DNA of 64,000 nucleotides. Source: Duganella sp. Root336D2. Lineage in GTDB: Bacteria; Pseudomonadota; Gammaproteobacteria; Burkholderiales; Burkholderiaceae_D. The notes beneath the pieces were generated by a model. The model saw only the letters and a list, made by a program, of their open reading frames with translations, searched no databases and had not been told where the DNA came from. The number at the start of each line of letters is the position of its first letter. Position 1 is the stretch's first letter. Below, piece by piece: positions 9,208 to 18,665 of the stretch. The DNA lies in assembly GCF_001425005.1 (NCBI RefSeq), contig NZ_LMDB01000022.1, positions 249,264-313,263 on the forward strand, written 5' to 3'. The position numbers and the translations under genes are program-made.

Positions 9208-10737
9208 TCAGTGTTTATGCATGCCGCCCATCAGCAAGCCGATGCGGGTGGTGTCGAATTCGTCGATTTTCAGTTCGCCGGTGATTTTGCCGCCGCACAT
9301 CACGAGGATGCGGTCGGCCAAGGCGCGCACTTCTTCCAGTTCCACCGATACCAGCAGGATCGCCACGCCCTGGTCGCGCAGGGCCAGCAGCTGGGTGTGG
9401 ATGGATTCGATGGTGCCGATGTCCACGCCGCGGGTCGGCTGGCCGACCAGCATCAGCTTCGGCTTGGCCAGCACTTCGCGCGCGATCACCACCTTTTGCT
9501 GGTTACCGCCGGACAGCAGGCCAATGCGCAAGTCCGGATTGGCCGGGCGCACATCGAACTCCTTCATCAGGCCGGCGCAGCGCTGGGCGATACCCTTGAA
9601 GTCGATCAGGCCCCACTTGTTCTTCACCTTGTCCTGGTAGCCGAAGAAGGTGTTCTGCATCACCGAGAAGGCCTTGATTACGCCATCGCGCAGGCGGTCT
9701 TCCGGAACATGGCCGATGCCCAGGTTGCGGAACTTGGTCGGCAGGCCGTCGGCATCGCCGCTTTTCGGGAAGGGCAGGGCCTTGCCTTCGAAGTCCACTT
9801 CGCCGGCGGTCGGCAGCTTCATGCCGGACAGGATCGCCATCAGCTCGGACTGGCCATTGCCGGATACCCCCGCAATCGCCACGATTTCGCCCGCGCGCAG
9901 GGTGAAGTTGATGTCCTGCAGCAGCTTGACGCCATTGTCGTCCGACAGCTGCAGGTTCTTCACTTCCAGAACGGCCTTGCCAGGCTTGTATTCACCGCGC
10001 GGCAGGTTATTCTCGATCGGCCGGCCGACCATCATCTGGGCCAGTTCTTCCTTGGTGGTGTCGGCAGTCTGCACCGCGCCCACCACACGGCCGCCGCGCA
10101 TCACGGTGACGGTGTCGGTGATGTCCTTGATCTCCTGCAGCTTGTGGGTGATCAGGATAATGGTCTTGCCCTGTTCCTTGAACAGCTTCAGGATCTCGAA
10201 CAGCGATTCGGTTTCCTGCGCGGTCAGTACGGCGGTCGGCTCGTCCAGGATCAGGATGTTGGCCGAGCGGTAGATCTGCTTCAGGATTTCGACACGCTGC
10301 TGCGCACCCACCGACAGGTCGTGGATGGTCGCCAGCGGATCGACGTCCAGGCGGTAGCGGTCGCAGATTTCGCGCAGCTTCTTTTCGACGCTGGCGCGCT
10401 GCTCGCGCAGGCGGAAGCCGCCTTCGCTGCCCAGCATCACGTTATCGAGCACGGTCATGTTCTCGACCAACATGAAGTGCTGGTGCACCATGCCGATGCC
10501 GAGGCGGATCGCTTCGTGCGAATTGTGGATGTGCTGCACCTTACCGTCCAGCAGGATCTCACCGCCATCTGCGCGGTAATAGCCGTAAAGGATGCTCATC
10601 AAGGTCGACTTGCCGGCGCCATTCTCACCCACCAGGCCATGGATGGCCCCTTTGGCGATGGAGAAACTGACGTCCGTATTCGCCTTCACCGCTCCAAAGT
10701 GCTTGGAAATATTGCGGAATTCTACTGCTGGCGTCAT
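9208..10737 (-). CDS. Nucleoside ABC transporter ATP-binding protein, duplex ATPase
   Basis: A 509-aa protein with two ABC domains, as in RbsA- and NupO-type importers. Domain 1 has a full Walker A (GENGAGKST at about 36), the signature LSVGAQQR and Walker B LILDEPTAVLT. Domain 2 has a degenerate Walker A (GVSGNGQSE), the signature LSGGNQQK and a modified Walker B (LMLVGQPTRGVD, with Gln where the catalytic Glu normally lies). One competent and one degenerate site is typical of this class. The gene lies 82 bases after the binding-protein gene, with a hairpin between them that may reduce its expression relative to the binding protein. Confidence 0.93.
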   Translation of the reverse strand: MTPAVEFRNISKHFGAVKANTDVSFSIAKGAIHGLVGENGAGKSTLMSILYGYYRADGGEILLDGKVQHIHNSHEAIRLGIGMVHQHFMLVENMTVLDNVMLGSEGGFRLREQRASVEKKLREICDRYRLDVDPLATIHDLSVGAQQRVEILKQIYRSANILILDEPTAVLTAQETESLFEILKLFKEQGKTIILITHKLQEIKDITDTVTVMRGGRVVGAVQTADTTKEELAQMMVGRPIENNLPRGEYKPGKAVLEVKNLQLSDDNGVKLLQDINFTLRAGEIVAIAGVSGNGQSELMAILSGMKLPTAGEVDFEGKALPFPKSGDADGLPTKFRNLGIGHVPEDRLRDGVIKAFSVMQNTFFGYQDKVKNKWGLIDFKGIAQRCAGLMKEFDVRPANPDLRIGLLSGGNQQKVVIAREVLAKPKLMLVGQPTRGVDIGTIESIHTQLLALRDQGVAILLVSVELEEVRALADRILVMCGGKITGELKIDEFDTTRIGLLMGGMHKH

Positions 10738-10763
10738 AAGGATTTTTCGGGTCTTATTTACTG

Positions 10764-10799
10764 AAAAACGCGCCGGACGGGCATTCCCGTCGGCGCGTT
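10764..10799 (-). terminator. Intercistronic hairpin with T-tract after the BMP gene (attenuator/leaky terminator)
   Basis: Read on the minus strand, a 14-bp GC-rich stem with one bulged base (GAACGCGCCGACGGG against CCCGTCCGGCGCGTT, loop AATG) is followed by five T residues. It lies between the binding-protein stop codon and the ATPase start. Such elements commonly give high expression of the binding protein and lower expression of the membrane components. Confidence 0.75.
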
Positions 10800-10819
10800 C
10801 TCTTTAATGGAATTACTGG

Positions 10820-11818
10820 TTAAGCCGGGCAGGCGGCGTTGGTGGTGCGGATGTCGATGACCTTGATCTTGCCATCGATGATGTCCTTGCGCGCGCCCAA
10901 GACCTTTTTCTCGATCTCAGGCGAGATCACCTTGCGGTTGTTCTCGTCCAGCGCCCAATCCACGCCACCTTCTTTCAGGCCCTTGGCGGTCACGCCAGCC
11001 TTCCAGGTGCCGTTCTTCATCTGCATGAAGGAATCGTACACGGCGTTGTCCACGCGCTTGACCATGGAGGTCAGCACGGAACCTGGATACAGATGGTTCT
11101 GGTTGGAGTCGACACCGATCGACAGCTTGCCTTTTTCCTTGGCAGTCTGCAGGGTGCCCATGCCGGAACCGCCGGCCACTGCGAACACCACGTCCACGCC
11201 GCGGTCAAACTGGGCACGTGCCAGCTCGCCGCCCTTGGCAGGGTCGTTCCAGGCAGCGGAAGTGGTGCCGACCATGTTCGAGATCACTTCGGTTTTCTTG
11301 TCGGTCGCTTTGGCGCCCTGGGCATAGCCGCAGGCGAAGGTGCGGATCAGCGGAATATCGATGCCGCCAATGAAGCCCAGCTTCTTGGATTTGGAGGCCA
11401 TGGCAGCGGCCACGCCAACCAGGTAAGAACCTTCTTCTTCCTTGAACGTCACGGAATTGACGTTATTACCCTGCGCAACGCCGTCGATCAGGACGAAACG
11501 GACTTTGGGGAATTCTTTGGCGACTTTCTGCACCGCCTGGGTCTGGGCGAAGCCGATCGAGGCGATCAGGTCCAGGTTCTTGCGGGCCAGGCCGCGCAGC
11601 ACCTGCTCAGCCTGGGTGTCGCTGCTGGCTTGCACTTCGATGAATTTGATGCCGGTTTCTTTCTGGAAGCGCGAAGCGCCTTCGAAAGCGGACTGGTTGA
11701 ACGACTTGTCGAACTTGCCGCCGGCGTCGTACACGATGCCCAGCTTCGGATCAGCCGCGTTTGCGCTGGCTGCCACCGCAACTGCGGCGATCATCATGCT
11801 AAGTTGTTTGATTTTCAT
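10820..11818 (-). CDS. BMP-family ABC transporter substrate-binding protein (nucleoside)
   Basis: A 332-aa periplasmic binding protein. The start at 11818 (MKIKQLSMMIAAVAVAASANA) gives a clean signal peptide cleaved before ADPKLGIVYDAGGKFDKSFN, the typical start of the Bmp fold; a longer in-frame extension upstream has no signal features. Family blocks include EEGSYLVGVAAAMASKSKKLGFIGGIDIPLIRTF, read as successive segments, and the FDRGVDVVFAVAGGSGMG region. BMP proteins such as PnrA bind purine nucleosides, and this one heads an operon with two permeases and an ATPase. No lipobox is present, so it is probably soluble in the periplasm. Confidence 0.92.
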   Translation of the reverse strand: MKIKQLSMMIAAVAVAASANAADPKLGIVYDAGGKFDKSFNQSAFEGASRFQKETGIKFIEVQASSDTQAEQVLRGLARKNLDLIASIGFAQTQAVQKVAKEFPKVRFVLIDGVAQGNNVNSVTFKEEEGSYLVGVAAAMASKSKKLGFIGGIDIPLIRTFACGYAQGAKATDKKTEVISNMVGTTSAAWNDPAKGGELARAQFDRGVDVVFAVAGGSGMGTLQTAKEKGKLSIGVDSNQNHLYPGSVLTSMVKRVDNAVYDSFMQMKNGTWKAGVTAKGLKEGGVDWALDENNRKVISPEIEKKVLGARKDIIDGKIKVIDIRTTNAACPA

Positions 11819-11938
11819 GTAAGGGCTCCGTCGAAGTTCGTTATTGTATATTTTTATGGAGTGCCCCGTTCCGCTTTTTCGAGCCAATCCCGGCCACGGC
11901 ACCTTGTAGCTTGCCAACAACGCACAAATGCAAATTTT

Positions 11939-11948
11939 GTACATGTAC
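11939..11948. promoter_or_regulatory. Perfect palindrome, possible operator
   Basis: GTACATGTAC is self-complementary over ten bases and lies about 120 bases upstream of the BMP gene. Its role is unknown; short palindromes can arise by chance. Confidence 0.25.
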
Positions 11949-12055
11949 CCTTGATTAATTCTTGGGCACGTCATCAAACTGCAATCACTTGTTCCTGCAG
12001 TCGAATCCGCTTCTCACGGCATGGATTCGTGGCTCACTACTATGCAGCAGGCGCG

Positions 12056-12072
12056 ATATGTATGGCAAATAC
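12056..12072 (+). promoter_or_regulatory. 17-bp motif copy 1 (shared with psuK/xapA region)
   Basis: ATATGTATGGCAAATAC. The exact reverse complement occurs at 19890-19906 between psuK and xapA. Both copies lie in divergent intergenic regions of nucleoside-use genes, so a common regulator is plausible. Confidence 0.5.
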
Positions 12073-12210
12073 GTTTTTGCTTACTTATTTATATGCAAGG
12101 CAACTAAATGAGGGGTTTCTCGTAAGTAAGAGAAGGGATTTGCTTTCGTGTTAGCATTTGCGCCATTGCAACATTACGTTACTTTTCTTTTAAAGATTGG
12201 AACATCGGGT

Positions 12211-14475
12211 ATGGATAAACGCCTCAAACACTCCCTGATTGCCTTGGCCGTGGCCAGTGCTTTCCCTCTATATAGCGCTTCTGCCCAGGAAGCACAGCCA
12301 ACCGAAGAAGTGAAAAAGCCGGGCCAGCTGGAGACTGTGATCGTTACTGCACAGCGCCGCGCGGAGAACATCAAGGACGTGCCGATGGCGATCGCCACCC
12401 TGAAGGGCGAGAAGCTGGACGTGCTGACCTCCGGCGGCCAGGATATCCGTTTCCTGAACGGCCGTTCGCCATCCGTATCCGTGGAGTCCGACTACGGCCG
12501 TACCTTCCCGCGTTTCTATATCCGCGGCCTGGGTAACACCGACTTCGACCTGAACGCTTCCCAGCCGGTCGGCCTGGTAATGGACGACATCGTGCAGGAA
12601 AACCCGATGCTGAAGGGCTTCCCGGTGTTCGACGTCGACCAGGTGGAAGTGCTGCGCGGCCCGCAAGGCACCCTGTTCGGCCGTAACTCCCCAGCCGGCG
12701 TGATCAAGTTCGACTCCGCCAAGCCGGTGTTCCGCCAGGAAGGCTACGTCAACGTCGGCTTCGGCAAGGACCGCGTGCGTAACTATGAAGGCGCCTACAA
12801 CTTCCCGGTCAATGATGTGCTGGCAACCCGCATCTCGCTGCAATCGCAGCACCGCGGCGACCGCGTGCACAACGATCGTCCAGGCGCGCCGATCCGGGAC
12901 TTCGAAGGCTATAAGGACAACGCCGGCCGTATCCAGTTCCTGCTGAAGCCTGATAAGGACTTCAGCGCCCTGCTGAACCTGCACGGCCGCGACATGGACG
13001 GCAACGCCACCCTGTTCCGCGCCAATATCCTGAAGAAGGGTACCAATGAGCTGGTCGACAACTTCGACTACAAGTCCTACCCGACCGACGGCGGCAACGA
13101 GCAGCACCTGAAAAACAAGGGCGCCAACCTGCGCCTGCGCTGGGATACCCCAGGCCTGACCTTCCACTCGATCACTGGCTATGAAAAGCTGGAGTTCTAT
13201 AGCCGCGGCGACGTCGATGGCGGTTATGGCGCCAGCTTCCATCCGCCTAGCGGTCCAGGGACGATTCCGTTCCCTGTCGAAACTGCCGACCTGATTCCTG
13301 ACCACAAGCAGATCTCGCAGGAATTCCGCGTCGAGTCCAATAACAAGGGCCCTCTGCAGTGGATCGCCGGTGTGTTCTATTTTGACGAACATATCCAGAT
13401 CGATTCGATCTCGTTCGATTCCTTCACCGCTGGTAACCCGCAAAACGCCGCCTACTCGACCCAGCAGCAGGATGCCAAGTCGTACGCCGCCTTCGGCACC
13501 ATCAACTACACCGTGAACGAAGCCTTCAAGCTGCGTGCCGGCCTGCGCTACACCAAGGACAAGAAGGACTTCATCGCCACCCGCGTTGAACCGCCGCAAT
13601 CGGCTTCCAATGCGTTGAGCGATACCTCGAGCAATGTGAGCTGGGACCTGAGCGGTACTTACACCTTGAACAAGGACACCAACCTGTTCGGACGTATCGC
13701 TACCGGTTACCGCGCCCCTTCCATGCAGGGCCGCCTGTTCGACCTGACTTCGCTGCCATCCAAGGCTGACGCTGAAAAGGCCCTGTCGGTGGAATTCGGC
13801 GTCAAGCAGGACCTGTTCGACCGCCGTGCGCGCATGTCGGCCACCGTGTTCAACTACCGCATGAAGGACAAGCAGCTTACCGCGGGTTCCGGCACCGTGA
13901 ACATGAACCGCCTGATCAACGCCGACAAGGTGACCGGCCGCGGTATTGAAGTGGACCTGCAGGCGAACTTGAGCGACGCATGGGCCGTGACGTTCGGTAC
14001 CAGCTACAACGACACCAAGATCAAGGATGCAGACCTGTTTGTCCAGTCCTGCGGCGGTGGTTGCACCCCGACCGATCCGCGAGTCCAGTTCCTGGATGCG
14101 AACGGCAACGTCGTTGGTAGTGCTGCCCTCATCAACGGCAACCCACTGCCGCGCGCACCGAAGTGGCAGCACAACTTCACCCTGCGCTTCAGCCAGCCGC
14201 TGGGTGATGGCGAAATCTACGCCTACACCGACTGGGCATACCGCACCTCGTACAACTTCTTCCTGTACGAAGCTCCCGAGTACAAGGCCAAGGAACTGCT
14301 GGAAGGCGGCCTGCGCGTGGGCTATCGCTGGAACGACGGCAAATACGAGCTGGCTGCATACGGCCGCAACATCACCAATCGTATCCAGGCACTGGGCGCA
14401 ATCGACTTCAACAACCTGACCGGTATCGTCAACGAACCGCGCACCTACGGCGTGCAGTTCAAGGCGAACTTCTGA
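12211..14475 (+). CDS. TonB-dependent receptor (probable nucleoside/nucleic-acid fragment uptake)
   Basis: A complete 754-aa receptor. The start at 12211 gives a signal peptide (MDKRLKHSLIALAVASAFPLYSASAQ); the upstream in-frame start at 12148 would bury it. The plug follows with a TonB-box-like ETVIVTAQRR at about 38-47, DVPMAIATL, and LRGPQGTLFGRNSPAGVI (about 150-167). The barrel ends in the conventional aromatic (FKANF). It is transcribed divergently from the nucleoside ABC importer, so it is a good candidate for the matching outer-membrane gate, although the ligand cannot be read from sequence. A strong terminator follows. Confidence 0.92.
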   Translation: MDKRLKHSLIALAVASAFPLYSASAQEAQPTEEVKKPGQLETVIVTAQRRAENIKDVPMAIATLKGEKLDVLTSGGQDIRFLNGRSPSVSVESDYGRTFPRFYIRGLGNTDFDLNASQPVGLVMDDIVQENPMLKGFPVFDVDQVEVLRGPQGTLFGRNSPAGVIKFDSAKPVFRQEGYVNVGFGKDRVRNYEGAYNFPVNDVLATRISLQSQHRGDRVHNDRPGAPIRDFEGYKDNAGRIQFLLKPDKDFSALLNLHGRDMDGNATLFRANILKKGTNELVDNFDYKSYPTDGGNEQHLKNKGANLRLRWDTPGLTFHSITGYEKLEFYSRGDVDGGYGASFHPPSGPGTIPFPVETADLIPDHKQISQEFRVESNNKGPLQWIAGVFYFDEHIQIDSISFDSFTAGNPQNAAYSTQQQDAKSYAAFGTINYTVNEAFKLRAGLRYTKDKKDFIATRVEPPQSASNALSDTSSNVSWDLSGTYTLNKDTNLFGRIATGYRAPSMQGRLFDLTSLPSKADAEKALSVEFGVKQDLFDRRARMSATVFNYRMKDKQLTAGSGTVNMNRLINADKVTGRGIEVDLQANLSDAWAVTFGTSYNDTKIKDADLFVQSCGGGCTPTDPRVQFLDANGNVVGSAALINGNPLPRAPKWQHNFTLRFSQPLGDGEIYAYTDWAYRTSYNFFLYEAPEYKAKELLEGGLRVGYRWNDGKYELAAYGRNITNRIQALGAIDFNNLTGIVNEPRTYGVQFKANF

Positions 14476-14498
14476 TCGGTTCGTAGCATCCCCCAAGG

Positions 14499-14526
14499 AC
14501 GCGCACTTCGGTGCGCGTTTTTTTTT
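14499..14526 (+). terminator. Rho-independent terminator after TonB receptor
   Basis: A perfect 8-bp stem ACGCGCAC/GTGCGCGT with a TTCG tetraloop, followed by a run of T residues, 23 bases after the receptor stop codon. Confidence 0.92.
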
Positions 14527-14568
14527 GACCGTGCTGGGGTAAGATGTGGCCTTCCTTGGGGAGGGGAG

Positions 14569-15264
14569 ATGCAAACTGCTGTCAATATGTGGCCGCTGCT
14601 TGGCGTGGCCGTGATTGTGCTTGGATTCCTGCTGCGGCTGCACCCTGTGCTGGTGGTTGTCGCCGCCTGCTTCACTACCGGCTTCGCTGCCTTCATGCCG
14701 GTAGAGGCCTTGCTTGCTTCGCTTGGCACTGCCTTCGTCAAGACGCGCAACCTGCCGATGATCTACTTGTTGCCGCTGGCGGCGATCGGCTTGCTCGAGC
14801 GCTTCGGTTTGCGCGAGCACGCACAGGCGGTCGTAGCGCGCATGCGTTCCGCAACTGCGGGGAGGCTGCTGATAGTTTATCTGGCGGTCCGTGAACTGTC
14901 GGCCGCAATGGGCCTGACTTCACTGGGTGGCCACCCGAATATGGTGCGCCCGGTCGTGGCGCCGATGGCAGAAGGTGCTGCCCAGCTTCGCAATCCTGCG
15001 CTCAGCGACGAGCAGCGCCAGCACGTTCGCGCCATGGCCGCTGCCACCGACAATGTAGGCCTGTTCTTCGGTGAGGATATTTTTGTCGCTTTCGGTGCCA
15101 TCGTCCTGATGCAGACCGTGCTGCGTGCGGAGGGCATCGAGGTCGATCCGCTGCATATGGCGCTATGGGGTATTCCGACGGCTATCAGTGCTTTCATCAT
15201 CCACGCCTGGCGGCTGCGCCGGCTGGACCGCTACCTGGCGCCGGTCGGGGGAGCACGCGCATGA
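14569..15264 (+). CDS. DUF969 family membrane protein, putative 5-oxoproline transporter subunit
   Basis: A 231-aa protein with about six hydrophobic segments. Characteristic DUF969 blocks are visible: the KTRNLPMIYLLPLAAIGLLERFGL segment, the REL-AAMG-TSLGGHPNMVRP region and AMAAATDNVGLFFGEDIF. DUF969 and DUF979 proteins are encoded in pairs, and database naming treats them as a 5-oxoproline transporter. Here the pair is translationally coupled to pyroglutamyl peptidase, which releases 5-oxoproline, and this supports that role. Transport has not been shown from the sequence. A GAGGGGAG site precedes the ATG. Confidence 0.85.
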   Translation: MQTAVNMWPLLGVAVIVLGFLLRLHPVLVVVAACFTTGFAAFMPVEALLASLGTAFVKTRNLPMIYLLPLAAIGLLERFGLREHAQAVVARMRSATAGRLLIVYLAVRELSAAMGLTSLGGHPNMVRPVVAPMAEGAAQLRNPALSDEQRQHVRAMAAATDNVGLFFGEDIFVAFGAIVLMQTVLRAEGIEVDPLHMALWGIPTAISAFIIHAWRLRRLDRYLAPVGGARA

Positions 15265-16211
15265 TTATCCGCGTCGAGTATTTCTATTACTTCCTGGGCA
15301 TCATGCTGGCTTTGGTCGCACTGATGTCTTTTGGCGACCGCACGAATCCGCGGCGCTGGACGACGGGCTTGTTCTGGACGCTATACGCGATGGCCTACCT
15401 GGTGGGGGAGCGCTTGCCGCCAGCGATCGTGGGTTTGGCAATGATCGTGATGGCGCTGCTGGCAGGTTTTGGCGGCGTCAGGAGCGGCAAGCCGGACGTG
15501 CTGCCGGACGATGCACGCCGCGCCAGTGCCGTGCGGCTTGGGCAAAAGCTGTTCGTGCCAGCGCTGGTCATCCCGGCTGTGACGATGGCCGGCTCCACGC
15601 TGCTCAAAGATGTGCGCGTCGGGGAACTGTTCGTGCTGGACCCGAAACACCTTACGCTGGTCAGCCTTGGTTGTGCGGCGGTGATTGCAGTCGGCGTAGC
15701 CTGCTGGATGACGCGTTCGACGCCGCTGCAGGCTGGCCGGGAATCGCGCCGCCTGATAGACGCCATGCGCTGGATGATCGTCCTGCCGCATATGCTGGCG
15801 GTGCTGGGCCTGTTGTTCAGTGAGGCGGGCGTAGGCAAGGCGGTGGCGCAAGTGACGACGACCTATATTGGCCTTGATTCGAAGCTGGTGGCCGTTGCGG
15901 TGTATTGTGTCGGCATGGCGCTGTTCACGATCGTGATGGGCAATGGTTTTGCCGCCTTCCCGGTGATGGCAGGCGGCGTCGGCGTGCCGGTGCTGGTGGC
16001 GAAATTTGGCGGCAATCCAGCTGTGATGGCGGCGATCGGCATGTTCAGCGCTTATTGCGGCACCTTGATGACGCCGATGGCGGCCAACTTCAACATCATT
16101 CCGACTGCGCTGCTGGATTTGACCGACCGTAATGCCGTCATCAAGGCGCAGGTGCCGACAGCCTTGCCGCTGCTGGGTGCAAATATCGTTCTGCTGTACT
16201 TTTTGCTATGA
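15261..16211 (+). CDS. DUF979 family membrane protein, putative 5-oxoproline transporter subunit
   Basis: A 316-aa polytopic protein (about nine hydrophobic segments) with the N-terminal [18 protein letters not shown] and the C-terminal block [20 protein letters not shown] then [16 protein letters not shown]. The start at 15261 overlaps the DUF969 stop by ATGA; the longer in-frame start at 15165 lies inside that gene and was rejected. The stop again overlaps the next start (ATGA at 16208). Partner of the DUF969 protein. Confidence 0.85.
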   Translation: MIIRVEYFYYFLGIMLALVALMSFGDRTNPRRWTTGLFWTLYAMAYLVGERLPPAIVGLAMIVMALLAGFGGVRSGKPDVLPDDARRASAVRLGQKLFVPALVIPAVTMAGSTLLKDVRVGELFVLDPKHLTLVSLGCAAVIAVGVACWMTRSTPLQAGRESRRLIDAMRWMIVLPHMLAVLGLLFSEAGVGKAVAQVTTTYIGLDSKLVAVAVYCVGMALFTIVMGNGFAAFPVMAGGVGVPVLVAKFGGNPAVMAAIGMFSAYCGTLMTPMAANFNIIPTALLDLTDRNAVIKAQVPTALPLLGANIVLLYFLL

Positions 16212-16852
16212 AAACTGTTCTGCTGACGGGCTTCGAGCCTTTTAACAAAGAGCCTATCAATCCGGCTTGGGAAACCGTGCGCGCGCTGGATGGCTGGGGT
16301 GAGCGCGGCTTCCGAGTCGTTGCGCGCCAGTTGCCTTGCGTGTTTGGCGATGCGAATGCTGCCATGGCGGCGCTGATCGATGAACTGCAGCCGGCACTGG
16401 TGATTGCGGTCGGGCAGGCCGGCGGCCGTGTGGACTTGTCGGTGGAACGGGTGGCAATCAATGTCGACGATGCGCCGATCAAGGATAACGCCGAACAGCA
16501 GCTGGTGGATGAGCCGATCGTGAGGGGCGGGCCGGCAGCGTATTTTTCGACGCTGCCGATCAAGGCGATTGTCGCAGCGTTGCGGGCGGCAGGCTTGCCG
16601 GCGTCGGTGTCGCAGACTGCCGGCACTTTCGTTTGCAACCACGTTTTCTACGGCTTGATGCACGCCGTGTCCGGCCGCAGCGGCGTGAAGGCAGGCTTCA
16701 TCCATACTCCCTATCTTCCGGAGCAGGCTGCACGCCACCCCGGTGCGGCCAGCATGTCGCTGGAGCAGATGACGGAAGGGCTGCGTATTTCAATACGTAC
16801 TGCGCTGGCGGTTGAGCGCGATGCTGCGATAGCCGCCGGCGCGACGCATTAA
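16208..16852 (+). CDS. pcp: Pyroglutamyl-peptidase I
   Basis: A 214-aa cytoplasmic cysteine peptidase (family C15) that removes N-terminal 5-oxoproline from peptides. The catalytic triad is visible: Glu80 (SVERVAIN), Cys143 ([14 protein letters not shown]) and His166 (GFIHTPYLP). The N-terminal block [20 protein letters not shown] is typical. It is coupled by ATGA to the DUF979 gene, forming a three-gene unit for 5-oxoproline peptide use. Its 3' end overlaps the convergent lysR gene by four bases. Confidence 0.95.
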   Translation: MKTVLLTGFEPFNKEPINPAWETVRALDGWGERGFRVVARQLPCVFGDANAAMAALIDELQPALVIAVGQAGGRVDLSVERVAINVDDAPIKDNAEQQLVDEPIVRGGPAAYFSTLPIKAIVAALRAAGLPASVSQTAGTFVCNHVFYGLMHAVSGRSGVKAGFIHTPYLPEQAARHPGAASMSLEQMTEGLRISIRTALAVERDAAIAAGATH

Positions 16853-17735
16853 CCGCCTGGCGGGCGCAGGATGTTGAGGAAGGCGCGCACGACAGGCGCG
16901 TCATCCAGCGTGGTGTAGGTGATGTACAGGTTGGCCGATGGCGGGTTGGTGCGGATCGGCAGGAATACCACGCCAGGCCAGCCGATGCGTGCCGTCGTCT
17001 CCGGCATCAGGGTGACGCCAAGGCCCGCGCCCACCATGGCCAGCAAGGTTTGCGGCTCGTGCGCTTCCTGGAAAATCTCCGGCTGGAAGCCCGCGTTCAC
17101 GCAGCACTGGATCAGGTAGCGCGGGAATGCCGACTTGTCCAGTGCCAGCGTCAGCATCGGATCGTCCGCAATGTCCGCCAGCTCGATCGCATCCATCTTC
17201 GCCAGCGGGTGGTGTTCATTGACCGCCACGCAGACATTCTCGCGGAAGCACAGCTCCTGCCTCAGGTTATCGCGCCGCAGCTCATCATCGTCCAGCTTGG
17301 GCTCGCGCCAGAAGCCGACGTCGATCTGCTTGGCGCGCAGCGCGTCGTACTGCACCGTCGGCCCCGATTCGTGGATGGTCCAGGTCACGCGCGGATACTT
17401 GCTCTGGAATTCTTCCAGCATGGACGGAATCGGCCCCCACATCGCCGAGCCCACGATGCCGACGCGCAGCCGGCCTACTTCGCCGCGGTCGATCTGGCGC
17501 ACGGTGTCGATGGTCATGCGCATTTTGGCCAGCAGGTCCGAGGCCTCCTGCATCAGCGCCTTGCCGGCGACAGTCAGCTCAAAGGTGCGGGTGGTACGGG
17601 CGAACAGCTTCACGCCCAGCTCCGCCTCCAGCTTCATGATCTGCTGCGAAAGCGGCGGCTGCGAAATATGCAGGCGTTCGGCCGCGCGGCTGAAGCTCTT
17701 CTCTTCGGCGACGGCGAGGAAGTACTTTAACTGTT

Positions 17736-17751
<16 letters not shown>
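16849..17751 (-). CDS. LysR-family transcriptional regulator downstream of psuG
   Basis: A 300-aa LTTR. The N-terminal winged helix is clear ([38 protein letters not shown], read as contiguous family blocks), followed by a periplasmic-binding-like effector domain. A GGAG site lies six bases before the ATG. Its start lies 16 bases inside the end of psuG, so it is probably co-transcribed with psuK-psuG. It may control pseudouridine genes or the convergent 5-oxoproline module; the sequence does not decide. The effector is unknown. Confidence 0.9.
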
Positions 17752-18662
<911 letters not shown>

Positions 18663-18665
18663 GGT

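Larger units (their letters stand above)
11819..12210 (+). promoter_or_regulatory. Divergent intergenic region between nucleoside ABC operon and TonB receptor
   Basis: A 392-bp AT-richer stretch without a credible gene. It must hold promoters for both the minus-strand BMP operon and the plus-strand receptor. Visible elements are a TATACAAT -10-like box on the minus strand near 11844-11851, a 10-bp perfect palindrome GTACATGTAC at 11939-11948, and the 17-mer at 12056-12072 shared with the psuK/xapA intergenic region. No clear full -35/-10 pair was found for the receptor. Confidence 0.5.

Noticed and set aside
7544..9640. A 698-codon plus-strand open frame across the permease genes
   Set aside because: Antisense to two permeases and the ATPase with clear family motifs; the translation is His/Gln/Asp/Arg-rich and featureless.
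8123..11818. Possible autoinducer-2 or ribose importer
   Set aside because: The binding protein is of the BMP family, not RbsB/LsrB-like, and two dissimilar permease genes are present, which fits nucleoside importers.
12268..14820. An 850-codon minus-strand open frame across the TonB receptor
   Set aside because: It crosses the receptor and its terminator and has low-complexity composition typical of a codon-bias shadow.
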